Notes: generated by a model not told the origin, from the sequence alone. A DNA stretch of 64,000 bases from Malachius bipustulatus (GCA_910589415.1 OU342634.1:23247144-23311143); one strand, 5' to 3'. Positions 36,993 to 50,928 are shown, counted from the stretch's first letter. A program made the numbers and translations.

Positions 36993-39900
36993 TATGTATT
37001 TTGAAATTTGATGAATACGGACGATATATCTTGCAAGAACGTCTATATACCGATTTGTTTCTTCATTGCAATAACGAATAACCAGATTTAAAAACCCGTC
37101 AAAAACATTTTTAAACCAAGAATTAATAGTTAATCCTTCAAATCATATTTAATAGCCGACTCGGAGTATCCATAAAGACCCAAATTAGCTGACCTTGGGA
37201 AAATTTTACGAACATATTCATCTATAAACTTTTTATCGTCGGAATTTTTTTTATAAGCCTGTTACGCTGTTAAATAATTACAGATATCGATATTATGTTA
37301 CCGTATTGATATTAGGTAACTAAACCATTTACAAGAGATTAATTTATATATTTTTTCATGACTAGACTTATTGGAAAAACATCTGGTTGAAACTTTACAA
37401 TACAAGGAAAATCGTGTCAATGTTGTTGTCCAAACTCAAAGAAATCTCCGGATGTAACCATTGTGTCGAGACTTGTATCAACACTTGACTTCAACGCTTT
37501 GTTATACAAAACCTCCCGAACTATAAATTCAGGAAGATAAAACCGATGGACTAGAAAGAAATAAAACCAACTTTGAGAGAAAGTAAGCTAAAACGAAAAC
37601 AAAGGTGTTGTCTGCATGGTCCATTCATTATGACAGCCGGTGCTTTCGAAGCTCTGGGTCGGCTATTGTGAGAAGGTTTAGGGACAAATTGCCTAATTTT
37701 TAATTGCCAGGGATATTTGAGGGTCGTCGAAACATTTACAGGGAGCGTTCAATATTCGGGAGAGCCATACGAACTAATTCGGCCCTTTTAGTACCTGAAA
37801 TGTTATGGAAACTTTTACTGCCATTGCAGATGTCATAAAATTAAAATATCAATATGATTATTTTTATAGGCCAAGTTGAAATATTCTTTATGGCGTGACT
37901 GTAACGCAGCTTCGTATTCGAATGAATATTTTGTATAATCATCGTAAACCTGAGATAACAAACCGTTAAAAATTTATTTGATTCTTAATTTTAAAACGTA
38001 ATATTCAACTTCTAACAGTTAATTTAGTAATGTTGTAACATAATTTTGGCAGATATCTTCCATAAAATTTATCCCATATTTGCTGGTACAAACATTGAAA
38101 GGAGTTTTTGAAGTAAAAAAATTACAGCATCAACTCCATGAAAGATGGAAAAATTCACCTTCTTTACACTGAATCATGTATCGAGTTTCCAAACAAGCAT
38201 ATTGTTGAATTTATATAAATCCTGGTTTCTCTTTGACTGGGCTAATAAGGTGACCGGCTTACGTAGACTGATGTCTTCTCATTTGCAACTCCCGGCTATC
38301 TAAATCCTCCACATGCAAACGCCAACGAGCGTAGAGCTGAAATAAAGGATGATGGAGGAGTGCCTACTATGGCGATCGATTCAAAGGAGTTTGCGAGGTC
38401 TCTCGCTCGACATTTTAACTATTTCTAACTTCTTTAAATTCAAGAAGATAATAATTTCTAATTTGATTTCGCTGAGTGGAAGAGAAACGTGACGCGAAAA
38501 TGGATGTGCATTCGGAATAAAAATGTTATGTATGGCTTCCGTCAATTCCAGATCCTCCCGATCACGTGCGAGAGAAATATAAGTTTTAGACGACACATTT
38601 TCGGATATATTTTCTATTATAACCTAGATATGTTATATCTTTTGGAGCAAGTTTATACTGAATGAAGCCCCTTACTAAAATGGCTAAATATAGTAAAGGG
38701 TATTCCATTTAAATATGAGTAAGTGCTTAATCGGGTACTCCTATCTTTTATTGCAAAATCGGATTCTACAACAAAAATTAAGTACCTACGTCAAGTTTAT
38801 TTTTTATACAGTTTTTTTTATTTGTGACAGATGGCGCAATTTGATTTGTGATCGCAAAAATATTATTTGTAATTTTATAGTTACTTACCAAGAAAAAAGG
38901 AGGGGGGTATTACCTTTATCACCACTTGAATTATTTTTTCAGTAGACTTTTTTAGATATTACTTTAAAAAAATTCGTGCGATTAATAGCACCATCTATAA
39001 TATATCTATAAAAAACCGTTCCAGATGAACCTGCGTAATTTTTGCAGCAGAATCCGGATTTGCAATAAAAAATAGAGGTAGCTAGCCATTAAGACCCCAA
39101 GGTGTTGGGATAAGGATCGCGTTTGGTATCATTGGATGGCGCTTTAAAAATTACATTATTAAGGACTTGTTTTTCTTTTTTGCATCCAATTTATATTTTA
39201 CGAGATATTTGACCATTACTAGACTTTGTGATTATAAAAGTATTCCATAATTACCTAAAGAATACATAAAAGGGTTGGAAAAATAAGCTGGCATAGTTCA
39301 ATGTATCAGATAAATTCGAATTACTTATTAATCATGGTTCATCTACTAATTAATCCGGTAGGTAGTAAATAAGATAAAAAAGTAAACAACTAAAAGTAAA
39401 CAACAAATTCAACAACAAAGTACCAAATTCACAGTCCAACTTTCGATCGAAAACCATTGCCTTTGGTTATAAAAATGATGCACAAAAACAAATCTAGACC
39501 GCAGTAGAACGCAAATTGACGAAAACTAAGCGTAAAAAAATTGATAAAAAAACATAAGTTTACATACCAAATCAGACGTATTAGTAAATTCTTATGACGT
39601 CTTATTAAGGGTCACAAATACTAAACAGGAATTTAGTGCAAATAATGAAGAAATAAAAAGTACGTACTGTCCAATTTTAATAAGAAGGAGAGATGCTAGG
39701 CGTGAACTGCGCATCTTGCGAGCTTTGTTCACCACCAAGATGCTTTTATCAGCCTTATCTCATTGGTTGTTTTTTTTTTTTAGTTAAAAGACAGACAATT
39801 AATTAAATGTAACAAATAAGAATTATTCAGACCCATTTATTATTTAAAAAAACCGATATATTTTTAGCTCAATTAAAATAATTGCAAATTCCACAGTGAA

Positions 39901-41214
39901 AACCAAATCATTTCCTCGGTTCAGAATTTTTTTTTTAAATTGTCCGGAATTACGTACAATAAAAAGCCTACTTAGAGCTTAAATCGTCAATAATTCTTCT
40001 GAAATTCTTATCTAAATAGAATTCTCTTATTAAATTTTATGCAAATATCGCAGCATTAATATTATTTTACTGATCATAACTCTTAAGATAACTGGATTCT
40101 AAATTGGAAATCTTCCAGCTAGCAGGGAACTTTATTGTTAGAGAAATTTGTGTGCAACCTTGCCGTACATTTTATGAGAGAGAACAAGTGAACAAGCTTC
40201 TCGTTCAGTTTTAAGAATGTTCAAAAAGTTGGAGAGTATGCGTTCATATTTAAACCTCTTCATAATAAGGGCAATATTTCTTCTGAATTGTTTTCACAAA
40301 TCATAATTTTATTGCCTTTATTTGTAGCTGAGACGTGGATATAAGTGTAGGACTTTCATTGAAGTTCGCCAATGAATTTTCCTGTCATGAAAGTGAATTA
40401 CTTTTTTAATTAATTTGGGAAATTTTGTTTATTAAAACAGGTTCGAAAATCATAAAATCGAATTTTTTAAAATTAGATAAACAACATCAATATTAATTAA
40501 TAGTCAATAGCTATAAAACTTGTCAATTGTTTTTTATCTACTAATTCATTAAATTCAATTAATTTTTTATTAGACTTTAATTACTATGAAGTCGTTAAAC
40601 ATAGATAGACGTTGAAGATACTTATGAATATAAATATTTTTTGTAAGTATCATCACCAATTATTATTGTTCGGTCCAACAACGGTCGCTGAAATATTTCT
40701 TGAAAATTCGAAATAAAAATAAAAATCTAATCACGCAAATGTATGTGGATGGTATGTGGATGTATGTATCACGCACACTGAAATTCCAAGAATAGTTTTG
40801 GCGGATACCGCAGCAAAGAAAGCAGTTCTTGAAGGAACTCTAGTAAATATAGTTCTATCATATTAAGTAATATTGAACCATTTAGGTAGATTATGTAATA
40901 TTTGAGAAATTTTATTAGGATTTATGTTCTAATTCAATTGCCACTATAATAGGTTCCTTTTACAGAATGAATTGAAAAATTTTCGCACAGTATGTGAGGT
41001 GAAACTGAAGACATTGGCGGTACCGTTTCGTCCTTATTTGGACTCATCACATCAGTCAGGAACACACTAAACATACCTACTATGCGAAATCTTGGAACTT
41101 ATATTTTTTAACTGGTGTTCGATAATTTTGTAGTGACTTGTCATTTTTAATGATTAGTAGGCAACTAGAGAAACAGATGTGGTTTTTCTTATTTGTTCAT
41201 TTTATACAGGGTGA
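36993..41214. other. gene-poor interval
   Basis: No gene recognised. Around 39060-39085, AATCCGGATTTGCAATAAAA is related to the hairpin at 19465-19490, so a decayed piece of that repeat lies here. A decayed hammerhead motif is at 41005-41060. Confidence 0.4.
41005..41060 (-). ncRNA. decayed hammerhead ribozyme motif
   Basis: On the minus strand: GUGAUGA (41050-41044; consensus CUGAUGA, so core C3 is mutated), a perfect 4-bp stem II GUCC/GGAC with loop AAAUAA (41043-41030), GAAA (41029-41026), and the palindromic stem III CGGUACCG (41025-41018). The next two bases are CC where UC is expected. A short outer pairing CUGA/UCAG is possible for stem I. The arrangement matches type I hammerheads with short stem III, but two core changes should abolish cleavage. 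Confidence 0.55.
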
Positions 41215-41216
41215 CT

Positions 41217-42031
41217 TAAGTTATCTGTTCACCATTGCTAACTTCGTTATTATTGGAGCTAGAAAGTCGGTTAAATTAGCAAACTAGCTGCATTTTTTCT
41301 GCTGATTACAACTGTGGAAACGGAAAAACAATTATTGAAAGTCGGCTTTGTGGGATATACCTTAAAATAACATTTTTTAAATAGAACACCCTGTAGATTT
41401 TTGTATTTTCACATTTCCTGAGAAGATCCAATAGGAATGGTTTTTACAGTCGCAGTTGAAATTGAGTAGTTTATGATGAGTTATAAACAAATGAAATTTG
41501 CAATTTTTTATTTTGAAACCAGTGTACATCTGAAACGGCTAAAAATATCAGAAAACGGCTTGCATGTCCCTATCTTAACTTTTCATGTTTTACTCTACAT
41601 GTGTACTTGAAGTTTTTATACAGGGTGATTTAAATCTGATAATCACCCTGTATTAAAATTTAAACCATATACTCGGATATAACATGAACTTAAGATAGGG
41701 ACATGTAAGCCGTTTTCCGATATTTGAAGCCGTTTCCGATGTAGGTACACTGCTTTCAAAACGAAAAATTGAAATTTTTACTTGTTTATAACTCATAACC
41801 TACTCGATTTAAACTTCAACTGTAAAAACCATTCCTATTGGATTTTCTCAGGAAATATGAAAATACAAAAACATTCAGGGTTCTATTTAAAAAAATGTTA
41901 TTATTTTAGGGTATATCTCACAAAGTTGACTTTCAATTGTTTTTCTGCTTTCACAGTTGTAATTAGCTGAAAAAATGCAACTAGTTTTGCTAATTCAAAC
42001 CGACTTTATAACTCCAATAATTACGAAGTTA
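41217..42031. mobile_element. palindromic element, right terminus lost
   Basis: The left end is TA|CAGGGTGACTTAAG (41217). The two arms are inverted repeats around a small palindrome at 41619-41657 (ACAGGGTGATT...AATCACCCTGT). The right arm stops about 30 bases short, where element 42034-42504 begins. Its inner core is related to 18108-18960. Confidence 0.82.
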
Positions 42032-42033
42032 TA

Positions 42034-42504
42034 CCGGGTGAGCCATCGAAAAGGTAACAAGCCTAATAATTTGAAAAGTGAAGATGTATGCGGAAAAAGC
42101 CGAAACAGGTCGATTTTGTTATCGCGGGGGACATATTTGCGTGACAAATTTAACTAGGTACCTAAGTTCACCCCCTTGGCATGGGTAGCTACCCCTTTGC
42201 TTATCATCATAGGGAACAGCTATCGAGTGATACATCATTTGAAAGCTACTTGAATTCTCTTTACAACGATATCCAACATTTTGGGTTTCACTGACATACA
42301 GGGTGGCCCAACGAAAACGTAACTCGCCTTAAGAAAATTTGAGAATTTGGGGTTGTCATCCCCGCTTAGGAGGGTAAAGTTTGGACTATGTTTTCCGCGT
42401 CGAAAGATGTCTCTATCACAAAAAAAGTTGACCTGCTTCGGCGTTTTGAAAAAAAAGTGAAGACTTTTCAAGTTATTAGGATTGTTACCTTTTCGATGAC
42501 CCTG
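42034..42504. mobile_element. 471-bp TA-flanked inverted-repeat element
   Basis: The left end is TA|CCGGGTGAGCCATCGAAAAG and the right end is CTTTTCGATGACCCTG|TA (42504; TA 42505-42506). An internal direct relative of the left end starts at 42299 (CAGGGTGGCCCAACGAAAAC). The interior is homologous to 24800-25025. No ORF. Confidence 0.78.
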
Positions 42505-42624
42505 TATATCGTCGGCAGGTTAATTTTGGAAAACTACTTTTTCGTGATCTGGGGGTCAGAATCGGTGGACATTTGATGAGTTTGTGTAATTTTTGTAAAG
42601 TGATGTCCGGGGTCTTGAACTTCA

Positions 42625-42784
42625 AGAATTGCGATTTTCACTTGTTTATAACTCACAAACTTCTCAATTTAAACACCAACTGTAAAAAGCAATCTTATTT
42701 TTTCTTCTCAGACAATTGGACATAGGAGCATTACATTAAAAAGAACTAACTTTGATATGCTACTGTCATATGGGACACTCTGTA
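42625..42784 (+). repeat. single arm of the 18108-type palindromic family
   Basis: GCGATTTTCACTTGTTTATA and the following AACTTCTCAATTTAAAC match the right arm of 18108-18960. The copy ends GGGACACTCTGTAT, a degraded CACCCTGTA terminus. The opposite arm is missing. Confidence 0.65.
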
Positions 42785-43614
42785 TACTCCAAAATCATTT
42801 TAAATTATGGACATTGTGATCCTGTACTTTTTTTTCAAGAAATCCAGAAGCTGGCACACCCTGTATATGCAATTCTAATATAATATATTCGTTTGAAATT
42901 ACAAATTGCAGGTTTTTGATTGACATATTGTTTGGTTTATTATATTACCATATCATTGATTTCGTCGATCATGGGAAAAAGAACATTTAATAGTAATAGT
43001 GTCAAAGTCAATTTTAACGACTAGTAGTTTTCTGGGTTTAGATCAGACGATCTTGATGACCTTGAATTACCAAAGTATCTTGTCTTGAACTGGTTGATAA
43101 ATAACGTGCGACCGCTTAAAAATCATGTTTTTAATTAATTCGTCCTTCATTGCGACTGTGAATAACATAATCTAAAATTTGATGTTCCAAGAGATTATTA
43201 ATTACAGATATGGTTTCTCCGTTCTGTATTGCGGAAGAAATACGTAATGAAATGGAATAAAATAACAAGAAATAATTCGAAAATAAAAGTCACATGGCGC
43301 CAAATTGCCACTAACTTATTTTCATGAAGACCCACTTACGGATTTTGCGTAAATTTACAAATATAATAATACAAATTAGTATATTGTTTACCATGATAAA
43401 GCGGGAAATTCAAATGTTACTTTACAAAATTTTAACATAAAGCAACAGTATAGTCAATGCAATAGTTAATCAGTTGGTATAAGAACAGAAAAGCAGATAA
43501 CCATCGGCGTTATGTTCCAGAAGAACACATACAAACTTACACAACAATACCTGTTGCGAGTCATCAGTCTCCTGATACAGACCATGAAAGATAGAAATTA
43601 CAATAATCTAAGGT

Positions 43615-43680
43615 TCTTACTTACGTAAGAGTACGTAAGAGTATATACGTAAGTACTTGACGTAAGGTTCGCTTACGTCA
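43615..43680. promoter_or_regulatory. cluster of TACGTAA motifs (bZIP-like sites)
   Basis: In 66 bases there are TTACGTAA (43621-43628), TACGTAA (43632-43638 and 43646-43652), ACGTAA (43660) and TTACGTCA (43673). TTAYGTAA is the known consensus for PAR/E4BP4-type bZIP factors (VRILLE, PDP1 in flies). No gene start is visible nearby. It could equally be a chance or expanded microsatellite-like palindrome. The rest of 42785-44089 shows nothing else. Confidence 0.3.
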
Positions 43681-44089
43681 GTTTGAGAGCCACTGACAAC
43701 TACATAAAATTTATTCACGTAATGACATTCTATCCTCTGTGTTGTGCATTTAATTCTCATTCAAAACCAATGTTGACGTATACTTATTTATGCGGGATGG
43801 AGTGTTTAGACAAACTGGACGGTTACTATAAAAACACGTACACGAAACAAAATAAATCGAACTATCAAAAGGATGTGTATTCTTAATCGATACGTATGAC
43901 TTTTTAGACTTTATTGGACTATATAAGCCGGCCTTAATAGTGCCCAGGTGCGATATAGATACCAAATCAGTGAGGAACTGAAGAATATTCTAATAATGGT
44001 CGGTGTAATGCAATGAAAAGAAACACAAGAATTGTGTCCGTAATAGTAAAGTCTCTTTAGTTTCTAACCAGAAAACCAGGGGACGTCGT

Positions 44090-44690
44090 ATATCCTATAT
44101 CCCTTTAAAACAGTCATCTAGATGTGAGGCTTGAAGGAGAATGATGAATCGAACAGAACAGGACACCGATATCCCGTATTTTATCAGTTCTCTGTAGAAA
44201 ATTATCAGTTGTTGAATAAGGAAATAAGCGTGGAGATTTACTCCTTGTAAAGAACACAAATGAAAACTTCGAGATGTTAAAGTGCAGACCATTACACCTG
44301 CACCACTTTTAAAATGTCTTAAATAGCTTCTTGTAATGCAAGAACATCATACGGTGTTTCGATACGGGAATAAATCTTCATATCATCCGCATATTATATC
44401 AGGCATTTGAACCCAAAAAGATTGACAACGTCATCGACGAATATTATACGCAGGAGAGGCCCAAAAGAACAGATCCCTGTAGGACAATGTAAAAAATCTG
44501 TGAGTTATAACACGAGGTTTCTGCATACTGGACTGGTGACTATTTTTCAAATAGTCGGAAAATAAGTCGACCATATTCTGAGGCCTGAAACAATCCAAAA
44601 CAGCTTAATTTGAAAATAATTAGATCGCGTGATAGGCAGTAGAAAGCTTTTGAAAAGTCCGTTTATGATGTTTTAACACACTTTTAAGAA
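44090..44690 (-). pseudogene. degraded LINE reverse transcriptase fragment
   Basis: Minus-strand reading over several frames recovers RT landmarks in order: DFSKAF (motif A region, near 44670), LQGSVL (motif B PQGSVLGPL-like, near 44480), ADDMKIYS (motif C, near 44390), LNISKFSFVFFTRSK (motif D-E, near 44265) and IRDIGVLF (near 44170). Multiple frameshifts and stops separate them. The pattern is that of Jockey/CR1-type elements. It is an old, dead copy unrelated in sequence to the LINE at the start of the window. Confidence 0.75.
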
Positions 44691-47600
44691 AAATCTGCTC
44701 AATCTGTCCACTAACTGAAACTGTAGACTGTAGCTGCAGTCTCCTGGATCAACAGAACAGTTCTGGTTACGTTATGATTTTCTTGAAGAACCTCTTCAAA
44801 GCTGTTTGAATTTATATTTTTGTCGCAGTCGACAGCATTGACACTTTGAATTTGAAATATTTTTATCTATGATGGATCATATTAGTATTGAATTTATTAC
44901 AAATTTCACAGACACGAGTTTTATTTTGAAACTGGAAGTTAAATGTGATTAGTGTTAAGTTCGGTTCTTTTTATATCACTGAACCATGATTGATATAACG
45001 ATTGCATAATAAAAGCTAGAAAAAAATCTAAAATTATATTTGAAAATGAACTGGAGATTTACGCGCCAGGGGCATTATTAATGTGCGTTACTTATTTGCA
45101 TATGGTCTTTGTCTTTGCGGTGGGCTTTTGTTGCCTTAACGACTTTGCATCCTCATATCTCTTTCCATAGTCGAGGATTTATGAGGAAAACCGTGATATA
45201 TGCAGGTTTTTCACCACATGGCGTATAATCGGGAATTATGGATCGAAACCGCAGCTATCTCATCCCCTTTGTGAGCAGATCCCAGCATTTTATTATTATC
45301 GCTTTCTAGGATATACAAGGATTCAGCTTGACGTAGCGTTAATCATCAACAAAAGTAGCTTTTCATGAATGGGCCACATTTACCAGATGTAAGGAAGATG
45401 AAATTGCTGAGAAGGAATCGATATCGTTGCAGAATGATGGAGTTTAAACGTGACGCTCTTGACTTGATCTCGAAATTTAGACGTCAAGTTTGGATATACC
45501 TTGAGGGAAATTAACTTTGCTGAAAATTTAGTCCAGTTGTTGTTTTGTGGCAAATATTTGTAAAGTAACTTATGATCTGAATCTTGCTTGTTAAGATATT
45601 TACTCGCCCGCATGAGGGTGAGCCCGTAACAAATGTTGGCCAAGTTGCAAAATTATGTTCGGAAAAGTTTTAGTTTTAAGGCAAGTAAATATACTGCTCT
45701 GGAAAAAATAACGAACCTTGGATAATAAAACGCAGGAGCATTCAGTTTCTGGCTTTTGTGTTTTAATATACGTGCAATATTCTGAAAAACAAGGTAGAAA
45801 AACTTCTCTAATATAGCACATAGGTACACTGAAAGTTTTTTTTATCGTGCAATTAGATGCTGATAAAATTGTATAACGTTATTATATTACTAACAATAAA
45901 TATTTTGTAATTCCCTGTAGTATGACTTTGTTTTCTTATTCTAAATTTGCTACGTTTTACTAGCAGAAAAATTCTCTGTTTGGAATCAATTCGGCTCTTT
46001 TATGTATTAATTATATGATCATTACCTATACAATATACTTCTATAAACAATTAACATGACATGATCGACAGATATCACTTATGTCACTTTCATAGGTACA
46101 TACTTTCAACAAATATTTTTTCTACGACCACTATACAAAGTGTCACTTTGCGCATCGTTATTTATTTTGTACGCAAACTTTAAAATTTCTCACTTTTATA
46201 AAAGTGTGCAGCAAAGTGACATAAGGCATGCCAAAAGGTCATTACCGTACAGTTTTGTATAGTACATAATGAGGACAATAAAAGCGTACAGTACATAAAA
46301 GCGAACAATAATCTGAAGAGAGTAAAGTCTATTTTTTATTTAGATGGACTTGTCAAACAGCTGTCAAGTTGGTACCCTGTGCAATCTTTAAACAGTAATT
46401 TTCATATTGTCAGATGGTAGCCTGCTTTCTTGACCTTGGCAAAAAATTTACGTTGTGACTAAAGTAACGGCAACATTCCCCGATTCGTGTATAGGCTATG
46501 ACGTCACCTGCAAAACTTTTTTCCTTGTTGTAAGTTGCACTGTTATAAAACGCAAGTTAAAAACTTCAAGTTACTTTATTTTCTTCGAAAATAGTCCTTT
46601 TTTAGTAGTTATTCGTTTTTTGAGGATAAATTTAACTGTTGCTTGGATTGACTATATCCAATGACGGTTTTGCGAAAACTAGGTCTGGGTTCTCAGTCGG
46701 TACTCTAGTCACAGCGAAACGCTTAAAACTTGAAAAGTTGAAGTTGTCAAATTGACAAACCAAATAATGAAATTCAAAATTATTAAAATGCTCAGGCAGG
46801 TAAATTAATTTCAAAAGAAAGAAAATAATGAATCATCAAATGCTATAAACATTAGCGATTGGAAGATATTTCTCCAGATTCAGCAAAAATACAGTTTAAT
46901 TAGATTCCTTGAAATATTCCTTGAGAAATTCTTAAAAAATGATTAGGCAAATGATGTAAGTACCTACCTCTATTTGTCAATAATAGATCTTCTATTTTCA
47001 ACATTTTTACATAAAACTAAGAAGGAATCGGTCTAATCCTACATACATAAGATTTATAAGAGTAAATAGGTAGGTACTTACACTTACAAGTCTCTAAAAT
47101 TTTCCAATTTACCTCTAAAAATTGCGTTTACAGCTTTTCGAATTTTAAATTTTGAAATAAAATGACATTTCAACTAATCGACATAACCTAAATTAATTTA
47201 GTAACTATTCCAGTGACTATTTTAGTAACAACTATCACCATAACCAACCTAATCAGTCTTGTTGCCAATCGTTCCCCTAGAATTTTGACTTGGTGGAATC
47301 CATCTAATTAAAAAATAATGTATAGTTACCTACCATAAATCCTAAAGAAGCCTATGTGAATAGTACCTACTCAGTGTAGTGTGACATATTGAACTCGAAT
47401 GGGCATTGTTCTGACTGTTTATTTAATAGTTATGGTAGATAACTATCCCATTCAGGTTATTGGTCACTTTTATTACTATCATGTACACTTAGATGCAAAA
47501 AAGGGCCATAGGTATTTGATTGAATAATGAAACGTCGTGAAATGATTGAATTCCAATTTTCTGACGTTGCTCAATTAAAACGAGAATAATTATCGCCTGC

Positions 47601-48434
47601 CTTTTTCTGATCCAGGGGGAAGTGAGTCCTTTATCAATAAAAACTTAAATATGTAGACTAAAAGCTTAAATTTTTCAAAAAAATAAAAATTTTTTATTCC
47701 AAAAATTGGAATTGAAAAAAAAAATATACAAAAATATAAAGCGGCCCATTTAGTGTTTTATTTGATTGACGCTTTGCAGTTTTTTGGTAGTTCTTTTAAC
47801 AGATTATTATTTATTAATCGAATTATATCGATATATTGAAGAAAAATCGATTTTTTTGTCACTTTACCAGCAAATTACAGTTTGTGCCGCTAGTGGCCGA
47901 ACTAAAAAATTAATTAAGCTGATATGCCATTCTATGGTTCTATCTCAATAACAGGAATTCTCAAACTTTAGATTCTATAAATATCTCGTGATATTTTCCC
48001 ACATTTTTTTTACAAAATACAGCCCCCTTGGCGTCTAAAACTTTTTTGAGCCTAAGAGGTTGTCTTTATTCGATTTTAGAGGAAACACTTTTTTCCTTGT
48101 AATTTAAGGTACCTACACTATTATTGTAGGAAACGACGAAGTGAAAGATCTCTTGAAGAATGTCTTGTACTTGATAAATGTACTTTTGTACATTTTTCTA
48201 TCATGATTAATAACGCATTCGGTGAGTGATATTTCATTCCCAAGTTCCATTAACAACTGTTGTTCCCCTTGTTATATTACGCATGGTGAATCATTAGGGC
48301 ACGGGCAACTATATCTTAAATCAATATTTCCTCTTCTGTATTACTTGCAATGACTAAAAACTTATGAAAAAAACTCCACATTAGCTATCGTATCATTAAT
48401 CTTTCCAAAAAGATTTGCTTCAATTTTTTTCGCT
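44691..48434. other. gene-poor interval
   Basis: No gene recognised. A weak inverted repeat (CTTATGTCACTTTC at 46078 and GCAAAGTGACATAAGG at 46212) brackets the palindrome CACTTTTATAAAAGTG near 46193, possibly a small MITE. Confidence 0.4.
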
Positions 48435-49050
48435 TATGCTTTGCGCGCAATCTTTACCTATTTCCGCATTTAAATGGAAACGAAGATGTTTTATAGCCGA
48501 CAAAAAATAGACATTTTGTATTTTATTTAATTTCTACTTTTCAAATCTGTTTAATAATTTCGAATCGGACGACCTCCAGAGCATCCAGGCTCGCTGCAAA
48601 ATATGATATGAAGAACTTCTTATTGCAATTACGCAACAAATAATTAACCTGACAGCGACTGGGTTTTGCACATAGGAACTACCTGTCAATATCGACTATC
48701 TCGCAAACAGTCTGCACTACTACTTAAAAAATGGCGACGTTATACGAATTTTTGAAGAAACGTAATTTTTTTAGGTTTTGCCGGATTTTTTCCCTCACTA
48801 ATATAAACCGATTGGGATGTTTCAGCTCTCATTTTTTCGTAATTTTGCCTTAATTTACTTGCTCTATTTGTTTTTTATATAAAATAATATAAAAAATGCG
48901 ATTTTTGCACTAAATGGTCAATAAAAAAAAGAAAAGAAAATTATGGTAAACTCAAGTAGAAAACTGTGCATTTAGGATCTGGGGACTATTCCGCATATGA
49001 TGGCACTGGCGGTATTCCGTTACTATTTTTGTCAGAATCTGGCGATTTTT
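48435..49050 (+). repeat. single-arm copy of the 12195-13615 palindromic family
   Basis: It aligns directly with 13125-13610 (shared GCATTTAAATGGAAA, ACTATCTCGCAAACAG, GTTTCAGCTCTCATTTT, TTTTGCACTAAA), and its end aligns inverted with 12195-12250 (GGATCTGGGGACTATTCCGC). Only one arm is present. Confidence 0.75.
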
Positions 49051-50914
49051 GAGCTCTGTTGCTAGGCGTAGGTATTTGGAAATACGGCCAAGAGGAGATT
49101 TGACATAAATTAAGAAATTAAAATAGAAAAGAATGACTTAAGTTTGTAAGGGTGTAATTACAGTAGGTGATTTTGTGACAAAGAAGAAGATGCCACAAAT
49201 ATATCTCACAGTAGGTAGAACTTAGAGGGAGGTACCTCTAGAGATACCTACAACCAAGTGGTAAGTCGTTGATTATATTTATATTCTTAAATAGTTTCTT
49301 TTGCTTCGACAATTTTGGGGGATAAATCTGGCAAAAAAAGGGTAGATTATAGTAATCAACTTATTAGATTAAATCACGTCCTGGATCATAATGCCATAAC
49401 ACTGCCCACTCCCCCCTCTACATATTTAGGTATAAATGTATATTAGGAAGATGTTTAGGTGTTTTTTTTTTACATCTGGTGTTAAATAAGGGAAACGCAC
49501 ACACTATTAATAGATATAATACCTTCCAAGCAATTCCTGTTCTTAAATTTCTAATATCTGAAATTCGCCATGAAAATAGCTTATCTTTCTTTACCTACAT
49601 GAAACTCGCGGTATTAGTGGCAACGTTTTCTATAAATTTGTATTTTAACATGGAGGCCACTAATATCTCAAATACAAGTCAGTAACTATGTGTATAAAAA
49701 ATCAAAATGCCTACTTAGCTCTGGTGAGAACGACTGGTCAATGTCATTACTTAGTATGTATGAATCCAGTCTGAAAAGTGGAACTGTAGTATTACAGGCA
49801 CAAATGGCAGGTCTGTTCTGGATGATATAATAAATTTGATCATGAAATAGTGTTTCTTTTTCGAATTAAATCACAATGCAAAGTCTGGATGAAATTAGAA
49901 ATTGGATTTACGAGACCGCCGTTTCTAGACTCTGACCATAGTCACATAAATTTACCTAATCTATGTGTATACCTACCTCGTGTATAATGCTAAACAGGGG
50001 TTCAAAAATTTCAATTTTCTGATAATATTATGCTAATATTGCATTTGCCCAAACCTCCCACGACTGCCAGAAACTTTAAAAGATCCTCAATAACATCCGG
50101 TTAACTTATATATTTTCATTTTTGTGCTTACAGGGTTTTTCATAAACTTATACGTATGTATCTTCCTGTATTCAGACACAATTTAAAATCATGCCAGTAT
50201 CTATATCTTTTTAGCAGATTTTATCGAACTGCACATATTTTACAACAAAACGACCTTCTTTTATTTTAGATTGAAACATAATATTATACAGTGATGAGTC
50301 ATAACCGGTGGTTGATTTTCTCGCAGTGGACAGATGGGATTATTTTGAGTTGAAAAGTATCTAGACAGAAATATTATCCTCACTCTCTAGAAACAGTCGG
50401 TGATGATTGTTGTCGCGGTGAAAAATAATTTTTGTGGATCCATGGCGTTTGTCCCTTTTATAGTTTTTAACAGTTGTCGTCAAAAAATGGGATTTAAATT
50501 ATCTTGTGTGAAATTTTCTTATAAAAATATTTCCAAAAATTAAAAAAATTATACAGGCTGATCCCAAAATGTTGGACACGGACAGCACCACAGCATCCAT
50601 TGTGGATTAAAGTATTAAAAAATTCCCCAATATGGCTCCCTTAAGAAGATAAATGACCACACAGGAAAAAACTGTCTACCGCAGCTGTAGACGAAAGGTT
50701 CGCCGCAAATCTCCATGGACCGCGGCAAAACAGCCAGGAATCAATTATAATTTCAATTGAAGCCAGCCATGAAAGCCTACACATATCAATTCGTATAATA
50801 ATTTGTCAGCAGGAACTCTAAATGATTTGTTTTATGAATTTTTAATTCTACATAATATCGTCGTTCAAACCATTAATCAAGTAGATTGAATTTTGAGAGT
50901 TTTCGTTATCAAAC
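49051..50914. other. gene-poor interval
   Basis: No gene or element recognised. A lone TATACAGGCTGATCCC at 50553 looks like an orphan transposon end. Confidence 0.45.
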
Positions 50915-50928
50915 TTGTTGCTCTACTG
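50915..50928. repeat. target-site duplication, left copy
   Basis: TTGTTGCTCTACTG, identical to 52085-52098 and flanking the ribozyme-bearing element. The adjacent bases differ, so the duplication is exactly 14 bp. Confidence 0.85.
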
